Of a stretch of 10,240 nt of DNA, positions 1 through 5,816 are shown in pieces (the first letter of the stretch is position 1; each line of letters begins with the position of its first letter). This DNA comes from Pseudomonadota bacterium (lineage in GTDB: Bacteria; Desulfobacterota; Desulfarculia; Desulfarculales; Desulfarculaceae): the NCBI GenBank assembly GCA_018902755.1, contig JAHIQI010000012.1:1-10240 (forward strand). Direction: 5' to 3'. The notes beneath the pieces are model-generated. The model had not been told where the DNA came from. It worked only from the letters and a program-made list of their open reading frames with translations, and made no database searches. A program made the position numbers and the translations under genes.

Positions 1-43
1 CCATATCGGCGAATCCGCCCTTTTTGTCGAAACGATTGGCCAA
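1..43 (-). CDS. 5' end of an unidentified leftward gene (partial)
   Basis: Only the first 14 codons are inside the window, reading (M)ANRFDKKGGFADM from a TTG start at 43. The start is chosen because a good Shine-Dalgarno sequence, GGAGGG, lies at 54-49 on the minus strand, five bases before the TTG, and a TATAAT box lies further upstream at 88-83. An in-frame ATG at codon 14 is the alternative start. The peptide is too short for me to recognise a family. Its place inside the same AT-rich region as the recombinase suggests it is a cargo gene of the integrated element (inference). Confidence 0.45.
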   Translation of the reverse strand, partial: MANRFDKKGGFADM

Positions 44-82
44 AACGTCCCTCCCAGATCAATCTTTTCCACATATTAATAA

Positions 83-111
83 ATTATAACAATAAGTTAA
101 ACCATTAAATC
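83..111 (-). promoter_or_regulatory. Candidate promoter for the gene starting at 43
   Basis: On the minus strand a perfect TATAAT lies at 88-83. Seventeen bases upstream, at 111-106, is GATTTA, a poor match to a -35 box. Transcription would begin around 76, about 33 bases before the TTG start. The -10 box is strong and the surroundings are very AT-rich, but the -35 is weak, so this is a moderate call. Confidence 0.4.
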
Positions 112-171
112 CCCGTGCACTCCGTGCAGCACTCTCCATTTAACATTTTTCCGTAATCTCTTAGACCGCAT
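97..171 (-). CDS. Possible 24-residue basic peptide ORF
   Basis: On the minus strand, ATG at 171 follows an exact AGGAGG (185-180) with 8 bases between, a canonical translation start, and runs 24 codons to TAA at 97. The peptide is rich in Arg and Lys near its N terminus (RSKRLRKN). The frame stays open upstream, with an in-frame ATG at 225 giving 42 residues including NLEAWKEAVEM, which looks helix-forming. It could therefore be the tail of a slightly longer small protein or a decayed gene fragment. I do not recognise a family. The ribosome binding site is the only real support; AGGAGG by chance is possible. Confidence 0.25.
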   Translation of the reverse strand: MRSKRLRKNVKWRVLHGVHGDLMV

Positions 172-379
172 TTCAACGGCCTCCTTCCAAGCCTCCAGGT
201 TGCGGGTCTCCCGCCCGCCGTCCATGGGGCTACCACCACCTGACGCTTCAACCACTTCTGATAGATGGTGGCAGATGGCAAGACTTCAGCGTCCATTGGC
301 CTTTAAGGGTCGAGGCGCTGCCGTCGCGTTGGTGGACTGTACGACCCTCGTGCTTCATCGCAGCATGCTCTCCGCCAAG

Positions 380-397
380 AATTTTTGCCCAAAAATT
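380..397. repeat. 18-bp palindrome, candidate operator
   Basis: Perfect arms AATTTTTG (380-387) and CAAAAATT (390-397) surround a CC centre. It ends at the likely -35 position of the promoter candidate with its -10 at 420-425, which is where a repressor or activator site would be expected. The low complexity of the arms makes chance occurrence in AT-rich DNA plausible. Confidence 0.35.
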
Positions 398-425
398 TAA
401 TGAGAAATGGCGTTCTCTATATAAT
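397..425 (+). promoter_or_regulatory. Candidate rightward promoter for the HTH-recombinase unit
   Basis: A perfect TATAAT lies at 420-425, with TTAATG (3 of 6 matches to the -35 consensus) at 397-402 and a 17-base spacer. A transcript starting near 432 would have a leader of about 170 bases before the ATG at 600 and would include the inverted repeat at 550-580. The weak -35 could fit a factor bound at the adjacent palindrome (inference). Confidence 0.35.
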
Positions 426-549
426 AACTTTGAGACCCTGCTGCACGGCGCGGAGGCAACTTTATGTCAGACGGGTATCAGCACCACATCTTGTATATGC
501 TAACTCCCCAGTGTTCAACATGAAGTATGCGATTCCATTTTTTGCTAGC

Positions 550-580
550 TTATTAAATATAAAGAGGCTATATTTAATAA
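550..580. repeat. Perfect 12-bp inverted repeat upstream of the HTH gene
   Basis: TTATTAAATATA (550-561) and TATATTTAATAA (569-580) are exact reverse complements separated by 7 bases. The half-site centres are 19 bp apart, about two helical turns, as expected for a dimeric DNA-binding protein. It ends 19 bases before the ATG of the HTH protein, so it may be its own operator. In RNA it could also form a hairpin just upstream of the ribosome binding region. A recombinase or excision-factor binding site is a third option. Confidence 0.6.
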
Positions 581-599
581 AAGGAGATTGAGGGTATTT

Positions 600-914
600 A
601 TGGCTAGGCCATTTAAAACTCCAGCGCCCCCTGAACAGGTAGAACGCTTACGCGTCAATGCCTCACGCCTTGGTCTGACCGCTAGCGACCTCGCCCGCCT
701 GGGCGGCCTAGCGCCGGTGACTGTCTGCCAGTACTTCGATGGCCGGTTAAGTTGCCCTCTGGATCGGGCGGAACAGCTTGAAAAGGCTCTTTTGGAATAT
801 GTTGACGAGACTGCCACGACAGTTCAGCTGGTCAAGGCCGACCTCATCCGGCAAACCACTTGGTCAACCCAGCCGAAGGAAGCTCGGGCGCTGGGGAAGA
901 AGGGCGGGAAGTGA
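600..914 (+). CDS. Small helix-turn-helix DNA-binding protein
   Basis: This 104-residue protein carries a helix-turn-helix-like segment at about residues 20-50 (LGLTASDLARLGGLAPVTV), with the spacing of an XRE/Cro-type motif. An acidic, Leu-rich helix follows at 54-70, and the C-terminal tail is basic and ends KKGGK. The ATG at 600 is preferred over an in-frame TTG at 588, because GAGGG at 590-594 sits five bases before the ATG while the TTG directly abuts AAGGAG. Its stop codon overlaps the recombinase start by one base (TGATG), so the two genes are probably translationally coupled. Likely roles are repressor of the unit, acting on the repeat at 550-580, or accessory/directionality factor for the recombinase. 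Neither role is proven by the sequence, and I do not recognise a named family. Confidence 0.75.
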   Translation: MARPFKTPAPPEQVERLRVNASRLGLTASDLARLGGLAPVTVCQYFDGRLSCPLDRAEQLEKALLEYVDETATTVQLVKADLIRQTTWSTQPKEARALGKKGGK

Positions 915-2614
915 TGGTACGGCGGGTCGAAAATGAAGAGGCACGGGCCTTGAAGTTTGCCTTATTCCCCCGCGTGTCCACAGAGGCACAGAAGCGGGAG
1001 GGCGAGAGTCTCCAGGTCCAGCGGGAGCAGTTGAAAAGTGCGGTGGGACACCTAGGCGGTGAGATCGTGGCATGGTTTGGGGGTCAGGAACACGCTACGG
1101 CTGGCTGGGACCGAGCCCAGTTTAGTGCCCTGCTGGTAGCCGCTGAGCGAGGTGAATTCGATGCCGTGATGGTCACCGACCTGTCGCGCTGGTCGCGGGA
1201 CAACGCACGTTCCAAAAAAGAGCTGGTGCTGTTGCGCAAGGTAGGGGTCCGGTTCTTCATGCTTGGGACCGAATTTGATCTAAACGACAGCTTTGATCGC
1301 TTTATGATCGGTGCCACCACCGAAATGAACGAATTTTTTGCATCTGAGCAATCGAAGAAGGCGACCCTCAGCCGCATCGAGCGAGCTAAACGCGGCGAGT
1401 GGACTGTTGGCAACCCACCACCGGGGCGCTCCTATGACAAGAAGAATAAGAGGTGGGTCGTCGACGAGAAGTTCAAATGGATTGTGGAGCAGATGGCAGA
1501 GGATTACCTGGGGAACGACATTGGGTTTGCGAAACTTGGCAGGAAGCACGACTTCGGCAGTCCCCATCGTACTCATAAGGTCATGGTGAAGTGCGCCGGC
1601 TCCCGATTTGAACAGCGGTTCCGGCTCGAATCCGCCGGGATTGATAAGGTTGTCGTCACTGAAGTGCCGCGCTTGCTAAGTGACGAGGTCATAGAGCGTA
1701 TCCGGTGGAAAGCCGAAGCCCGGAGGACTTATGCTCGTGGGCAACAAAAATTCTCCTATCAATTATCCCGCAAGATCATCGACGCCCGGACAGGTCGGTC
1801 GCTGACTGGTGCTACCTCTGGCAAGAACAACATCAGGGTCTATCGGACTTACCGCACCCCCGAGGGAGTCAAGCCGTTCGCAGTTCGCGCTGATCACATT
1901 GAATATGCGGTTTCCAGCGAGTTGGGGCGCATCTTCGCGAGTGACGGAGCGTTTATGAAAGCAGTGCTGGGCGGACATGATTCCACGGAAGATCGCGCAC
2001 GGGACTTGATGGAGAAGAGCAAGACCCTGCGGCGTGCCCTGGGCAAGCTTAAGGGCGAGCAGAAGCGTGTTTTGGACGCGTTCGCCAAGAGTAGGAAGAG
2101 TAAGAGGTACGCGAGCGAATGGCTTGAGGAGAGCGAGTCCCGGATGCTCCTGCTTGAGGCTGACTTGCTACGGGTGGACCGAGAGTTGGAGCGTATTCCA
2201 ACTGAACGGGAGCTTCAGCGGCAACGGAAGGAAGCTGTACGCCTGTTGAAAAAGGCCATGCACAAGCCGTCTGCTGCGGATGTCCGGCCTGGCGGTGTGC
2301 GGTCGTATCTGCGATCCGGGGTGGGGCTTAGCAAAGAGGTCCTGGGCCTGCTTTTGGGCGGCAAAGATGCAGATGGCCGCCGGTACGGGGTTTACGTTTA
2401 CCCGCACCTGGATGGTCCGAGGCATATCTTTAATTTTGAGGTGTACGGGAAGCTCGGAACGCTGGTCGGGCGTCTAAGCCCGTCCGATGATCCCGAACCA
2501 TACGATGTGGAGTGGCGGGGCGGAGATGGTGGGACAGCCCTACGCGAAATCCAGCACCAGCTTGGCGGAGAGTTTGAGGATAAAACTACATATACTAAGC
2601 TAGGGCCTCGCTGA
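914..2614 (+). CDS. Large serine recombinase (site-specific integrase)
   Basis: This 566-residue protein should cut and rejoin DNA at attachment sites through a serine-DNA link. The N-terminal resolvase-type domain (about 12-160) shows PRVST with the expected catalytic Ser22 and Arg20, GESLQVQ at 30-36 and TDLSRWSRD at 88-96, whose Arg92 and Arg95 fit the conserved active-site arginines. A recombinase DNA-binding domain follows (about 165-270). A zinc-ribbon-like segment (about 284-330) ending VRADHIEYAV has no cysteines; the whole protein has one, Cys227. Residues 355-450 are highly charged and coiled-coil-like, and a further C-terminal domain follows. ATG at 914 is chosen because it overlaps the upstream stop; an in-frame ATG at 860 would add 18 residues inside the upstream gene. 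The length fits the large serine integrases. The 3' end runs into a broken aldo/keto reductase gene, placing the attachment site there. Confidence 0.93.
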   Translation: MVRRVENEEARALKFALFPRVSTEAQKREGESLQVQREQLKSAVGHLGGEIVAWFGGQEHATAGWDRAQFSALLVAAERGEFDAVMVTDLSRWSRDNARSKKELVLLRKVGVRFFMLGTEFDLNDSFDRFMIGATTEMNEFFASEQSKKATLSRIERAKRGEWTVGNPPPGRSYDKKNKRWVVDEKFKWIVEQMAEDYLGNDIGFAKLGRKHDFGSPHRTHKVMVKCAGSRFEQRFRLESAGIDKVVVTEVPRLLSDEVIERIRWKAEARRTYARGQQKFSYQLSRKIIDARTGRSLTGATSGKNNIRVYRTYRTPEGVKPFAVRADHIEYAVSSELGRIFASDGAFMKAVLGGHDSTEDRARDLMEKSKTLRRALGKLKGEQKRVLDAFAKSRKSKRYASEWLEESESRMLLLEADLLRVDRELERIPTERELQRQRKEAVRLLKKAMHKPSAADVRPGGVRSYLRSGVGLSKEVLGLLLGGKDADGRRYGVYVYPHLDGPRHIFNFEVYGKLGTLVGRLSPSDDPEPYDVEWRGGDGGTALREIQHQLGGEFEDKTTYTKLGPR

Positions 2615-2729
2615 TCACCGCCCGGGCCTCGGCCTCGCGCCCCTTGGTGCGCAACACCCCTTCGCCGCCCAGGCCCACCGTGGTCACCTGGGCCTCACTT
2701 TGGCCGAAGCCGACTCGCGTCAAAGCCAT
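2595..2729 (-). pseudogene. Aldo/keto reductase, N-terminal fragment cut by the integrated element
   Basis: The minus strand from ATG at 2729 reads MALTRVGFGQSEAQVTTVGL, then GGEGVLRTKGREAEARAVISEA, and hits a TAG at 2597-2595 after 44 codons. The segment VGLGGEGVLRT-GREAEA-AVI matches the start of the aldo/keto reductase barrel as I know it (NADPH-dependent carbonyl reductases, normally about 270-340 residues). Everything after about residue 43 is replaced by recombinase-gene DNA, so this is a truncated gene. The reading frame shares its last bases with the recombinase stop region. The remaining reductase codons are expected at the other end of the element, outside the window, unless they were deleted. 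Confidence 0.8.
2599..2612. other. Probable attachment-site junction of the integrated element
   Basis: On the minus strand, reductase-like codons (AVISEAL) continue to about 2600 and then become a stop, while on the plus strand the recombinase ends with TGA at 2612-2614. The crossover must therefore lie in or next to 2599-2612. On the plus strand this reads GCTAGGGCCTCGCT. Serine integrases usually exchange at a 2-bp core inside a longer site, so the exact point cannot be read from one end alone. Confidence 0.55.
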
Positions 2730-2901
2730 GAATCTTCCGTTTCTCTCGGGAGCTATTCGCAATTTTGCCCTTTATTCAAGCATAACCTGAAAGACCATGG
2801 ATTTGCGAGGGCTTGCGCGTGAGGCGATTGGGGATTAACTTTACCAAGTTAAGGCCGCCTCCGGCGGCATGGCCGCAACTTTTTTGGCAGACAGGTGCCT
2901 T
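2730..2901. promoter_or_regulatory. Divergent intergenic region with two inverted repeats
   Basis: This gap separates the broken reductase gene from the phosphatase gene. It holds TTAACTT (2835-2841) and its exact complement AAGTTAA (2846-2852) around a 4-base spacer. Immediately after comes GCCGCC (2854-2859) and GGCGGC (2863-2868) around a 3-base spacer. The first looks like an operator and the second like a small GC hairpin just before the alternative ATG at 2869. No clear -35/-10 pair was identified. No T-run follows the GC hairpin directly, so it is not a convincing terminator. Confidence 0.4.
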
Positions 2902-3555
2902 GTGAATTTCAGCGGATTGATTTGCGACCTCGACGGCACCCTTTTGGACAGCATCGCCGACCTTGGCGAAAGCATGAACACCGTGCTGGCTGCCGACGGC
3001 CTGCCCCGGCACCCCATTTCGGCCTACCGCCTGTTGGTGGGTGACGGAGTGGAGATGCTCACCGAGCGCTCCCTGCCGCCCCGGCTGCGTTCGCCGGAAA
3101 TGGTCACCGAGATGGCTCGGCGCATGCGCGAGGTCTACTCCGGCCGCTGGGGCGTGCACACCAGGCCTTATGAGGGCATAGATGAAATGCTGGCCCAGGC
3201 CCACCAGGCCGGTGTGACCCTGGCGGTGCTCTCCAACAAAGTGGACCGCTTCACCAGGGAGATGGTCAGCCACTTCTTTCCCAAGACCTCCTTCGCCCAG
3301 GTGGTGGGGGCCAAGAAGGACGTGCCCAACAAGCCCAACCCCCAGTCCGCTCTGCAACTGGCCCAGGATCTGGGCCTAAAGCCGAAAGAGTGCATCTTTC
3401 TGGGTGACACCAAGGTGGACATGGAAACCGCCGTAAAGGCGGGCATGTTCCCGGTGGGGGTGCTCTGGGGATTCCGCGACGAACAAGAGTTGAATCAGGC
3501 CGGGGCCAAGTGCCTGCTGGCCCATCCCTCGGAACTGGCCGACCTGCTCAAATAG
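2902..3555 (+). CDS. gph: Phosphoglycolate phosphatase-like HAD hydrolase
   Basis: This 217-residue protein has all four HAD-superfamily motifs. They are DLDGTLLDS with nucleophile Asp9 and acid/base Asp11, VLSNK with Ser111, Lys144 in NKPNP, and GDTKVD at 168-173, whose Asp residues bind magnesium. The helical cap between motifs I and II (about 18-95) is the size seen in phosphoglycolate phosphatases, which remove phosphate from 2-phosphoglycolate produced during DNA repair or oxygenase side reactions. The exact substrate cannot be read from sequence; related cytosolic phosphatases look alike. GTG at 2902 starts the protein directly at the domain, with AGG about eight bases upstream. An in-frame ATG at 2869 would add 11 residues but overlaps no ribosome binding site and abuts a GC hairpin. 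The gene converges with the exporter cluster, leaving 11 bases between stops. Confidence 0.85.
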   Translation: MNFSGLICDLDGTLLDSIADLGESMNTVLAADGLPRHPISAYRLLVGDGVEMLTERSLPPRLRSPEMVTEMARRMREVYSGRWGVHTRPYEGIDEMLAQAHQAGVTLAVLSNKVDRFTREMVSHFFPKTSFAQVVGAKKDVPNKPNPQSALQLAQDLGLKPKECIFLGDTKVDMETAVKAGMFPVGVLWGFRDEQELNQAGAKCLLAHPSELADLLK

Positions 3556-3566
3556 CCTAATTCCGC

Positions 3567-4676
3567 CTAATACAGCCGGTTGCGGAACAGCCACCCGGCG
3601 ATGATCATGGTCACCACCCCGATCACCGCCATGGGCCAGTACAGGGGCATCAGCAACGACATCTCCGCCCCCTCCAAGAACACCGACCGCACGATCACCA
3701 GAAAATAGCGCAGCGGGTTGAGCAGGGTGAGCTTCTGCACCAGCACGGGCATGTTGGCGATGGGCGTGGCGAAGCCCGAGAGGATCACCGCGGGCACCAG
3801 GAACAGGAAGGCCCCCAGCAGGGCCTGCTGCTGGGTCACGGCGATGGAGGAGATCATCAGGCCCAGGCCCACCGCCGAGACGATGAACAGCCCCATGCCC
3901 AAATACAGGGCTCCCAAGCCGCCCAACATGGGCACCCCAAACAGGTTCACGGTCAGGAACACGATCAGGCTGCCCTCGGCCAGGCCGATGATGATGCCCG
4001 GCAGCGCCTTGCCGATGAGGATCTCCGCCGGGTGCAGGGGGGTGACTAGTAGCTGGTCAAAGGTGCCGGCCTCGCGCTCCCGGGCCACGGATAGGGCGGT
4101 GACCACCAAGGCCACCACCAGGGTGAGAAGACCCACGATACCCGGCACGATGAACCAGCGGCTCTCCAGGTTGGGGTTGAACCAGGTGCGCACCTTTAGC
4201 TCGGCGGGAGGGCTGGCCCAGCCGTGATCCTGGGACCATTGGGTGCTGAAGGTGGTCACGATGGTGTTGATATAACCCAGCAGCACCATGGCGGTGTTGG
4301 AGTTGCGCCCGTCTATGATCACCTGCAACTGCCCGGAACGGCCCTCGAGCATGTTGCGGGTGAAATCCTGGGGGATGTGCAGCACCATCAACACCTTTTG
4401 CTCGTTGACCGCCGGGGCCACCTGCCCCAGATGGTCCAGGGTGGCGGTCAGCTTGAAGGCGGGCGAGCCCTTGAAGTAGCCCAGCAACTCGCGGGAGGCG
4501 ATGCCCGGGTCCTGATTGAAGACCGCGTAGTTCACCTGGTTCAGGTCGAAGCTGGCCGCGTAGCTGAAAATGAGCAGCTGGAACAGGGGAGGGATGATCA
4601 AGGTCATGCGGCTGGTCTTGTCCTTCAGCAAGGCCAGGAACTCCTTGACCACCAATGCCCAGATTCGCCTAAACAC
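3567..4676 (-). CDS. ybhR: ABC-2 type exporter permease, YbhR-like
   Basis: This 369-residue inner-membrane protein has the ABC-2 permease layout. A short cytosolic N terminus is followed by a first hydrophobic segment (about 25-43), a long external domain (about 45-175), and then five hydrophobic segments to the C terminus. The loop containing VAREREAGTFDQLLVTPL is the conserved cytosolic coupling region that contacts the ATPase, and LSGFATPIANMP before the penultimate segment is also typical. It starts with GTG at 4676, preceded by GAGGGGG about four bases upstream that overlaps the end of the previous gene; the gap between genes is 9 bases. It should pair with the neighbouring permease to form the membrane pore for the double ATPase. 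In E. coli the YbhFSR transporter is linked to drug and cation/proton export; the substrate here is unknown. Confidence 0.9.
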   Translation of the reverse strand: MFRRIWALVVKEFLALLKDKTSRMTLIIPPLFQLLIFSYAASFDLNQVNYAVFNQDPGIASRELLGYFKGSPAFKLTATLDHLGQVAPAVNEQKVLMVLHIPQDFTRNMLEGRSGQLQVIIDGRNSNTAMVLLGYINTIVTTFSTQWSQDHGWASPPAELKVRTWFNPNLESRWFIVPGIVGLLTLVVALVVTALSVAREREAGTFDQLLVTPLHPAEILIGKALPGIIIGLAEGSLIVFLTVNLFGVPMLGGLGALYLGMGLFIVSAVGLGLMISSIAVTQQQALLGAFLFLVPAVILSGFATPIANMPVLVQKLTLLNPLRYFLVIVRSVFLEGAEMSLLMPLYWPMAVIGVVTMIIAGWLFRNRLY

Positions 4677-4685
4677 TTAGCCCCC

Positions 4686-5816
4686 TCACTCCAGCCGCTT
4701 GCGGCTGCGCAGCCGCACCAGACCCATGAAAACGGCGGTCATTATGACCAACGCCACGGAATTGACCAGGATCACCGGCCACACGTCACCCGCCAAGAAC
4801 ACGCTTTGCAGCACCTGCACGAAATAGCGCGCCGCGATGACGTGGGTGATGGTCTGCACCCAGCCGGGCATGCTGCCTATGTCGAAGATGAATCCCGAGA
4901 GAATGAAGGCGGGCAAAAAGGTGGTGAAGATGGCCAACTGCCCGGCCACGAACTGGTTGTGGGCCACGGTGGAGATGAGCAGGCCCATGCCCAGGGCGGC
5001 CAGCAGAAACAAGGCCGAAACGCCCATGAGCACCCACAGGCTGCCCCGGAGCGGCACCTCGAAGAGCCACACCGCCATGGCCACCGATAGTATCTGGCCG
5101 CCCATGCCCAGCACGAAATAGGGGATGAGCTTGCCCAGAAGAATCTCCCGCAGGCGCACCGGAGTGACCAGCAGAGCCTCCATGGTGCCGCGCTCCCACT
5201 CCCTGGCCACCACCATGGAAGTGAGGAGGGCGCCGATGAGGGTCATGATCACCGCGATGAGGCCGGGCACCAGGAAGTTGGTGGAGCGCACCTCGGGGTT
5301 GAACCAGATGCGCTGCTGAACGTCCACCGGCATGGTCAGTTCCCGGCCCTGGCTCTGGGCGTAGCGCACAAGCCACTTGCCCCAGACCCCTTGCACGTAA
5401 CCGGCCACGATGCGGGCGGTGTTGCCATCCACGCCGTTAAGAAAAAGCCCGATGGGCGCGGGGCCTCCGCTGAACAGCTCCCGGGTGAAACTGCTCCTGA
5501 GCCACAGGATGCCCATTACCTCCCGGTGGCGCAGTGCTTCCTGGGCCGTGTGGATGTCGTTGAAGTGCTTGGGCTCGAACCACTGGGAGTCCTGGAAGTC
5601 GCCGATGAGGCTGGCCGTGGCCGGGCTGGGTTGCTCCACCACCAGGGCCAATGGCACGTTCTTGGCGTCCAGGGATACGCCGTAGCCAAAAATAAAAAGC
5701 AGCACCGCGGGCAGCACAAAGGCGATGGCGATGCTGGAGGGGTCGCGGATGATCTGGTAGTACTCCTTGCGGATCAGCCCCTTGAGCCGCCGCCAGCCCG
5801 GCATGCCCCGCCTCAT
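4686..5816 (-). CDS. ybhS: ABC-2 type exporter permease, YbhS-like
   Basis: This 376-residue permease is a paralogue of the next gene, with the same order: first membrane segment at about 29-48 (IAFVLPAVLLFIFGYGVSLD), an external domain to about 170, then five membrane segments. The VAREWERGTMEALLVTPV loop and the LSGFIFDIGSMP motif match the ABC-2 export family. Its ATG overlaps the ATPase stop codon by four bases (ATGA, 5813-5816), so it is probably translationally coupled to it. A second in-frame ATG four codons later could also serve. The C terminus is basic (RLRSRKRLE), consistent with the positive-inside rule. Two different permeases with one fused double ATPase is the YbhF-S-R arrangement. 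Confidence 0.9.
   Translation of the reverse strand: MRRGMPGWRRLKGLIRKEYYQIIRDPSSIAIAFVLPAVLLFIFGYGVSLDAKNVPLALVVEQPSPATASLIGDFQDSQWFEPKHFNDIHTAQEALRHREVMGILWLRSSFTRELFSGGPAPIGLFLNGVDGNTARIVAGYVQGVWGKWLVRYAQSQGRELTMPVDVQQRIWFNPEVRSTNFLVPGLIAVIMTLIGALLTSMVVAREWERGTMEALLVTPVRLREILLGKLIPYFVLGMGGQILSVAMAVWLFEVPLRGSLWVLMGVSALFLLAALGMGLLISTVAHNQFVAGQLAIFTTFLPAFILSGFIFDIGSMPGWVQTITHVIAARYFVQVLQSVFLAGDVWPVILVNSVALVIMTAVFMGLVRLRSRKRLE

Larger units (their letters stand above)
226..549. other. AT-rich non-coding stretch upstream of the HTH gene
   Basis: No convincing gene is visible here. The open frames on both strands are short, lack ribosome binding sites and have no recognisable composition. The interval contains the palindrome at 380-397 and the promoter-like TATAAT at 420-425, listed separately. 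Between 430 and 549 I see nothing I can name. As the leader of the HTH-recombinase unit it may carry regulatory sites. Confidence 0.4.

Noticed and set aside
203..225. Ser/Gly-rich upstream part of the minus-strand frame as a longer conserved protein
   Set aside because: The frame is closed by a stop near 288 and no ribosome binding site precedes the ATG at 225, so only the short form with AGGAGG is listed, at low confidence.
860..913. Upstream in-frame start extending the recombinase by 18 residues
   Set aside because: The extension lies inside the HTH gene and lacks recombinase-like sequence; the TGATG overlap at 912-916 is a classic coupled start.
2776..3357. 193-codon open frame on the minus strand
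   Set aside because: It lies opposite the phosphatase gene, which has all four HAD motifs; the minus-strand product has low-complexity Gly/His composition.
4224..5090. 288-codon open frame on the plus strand
   Set aside because: Antisense to the two permease genes, with a His/Gln/Glu-rich composition typical of shadows of GC-rich membrane-protein genes.
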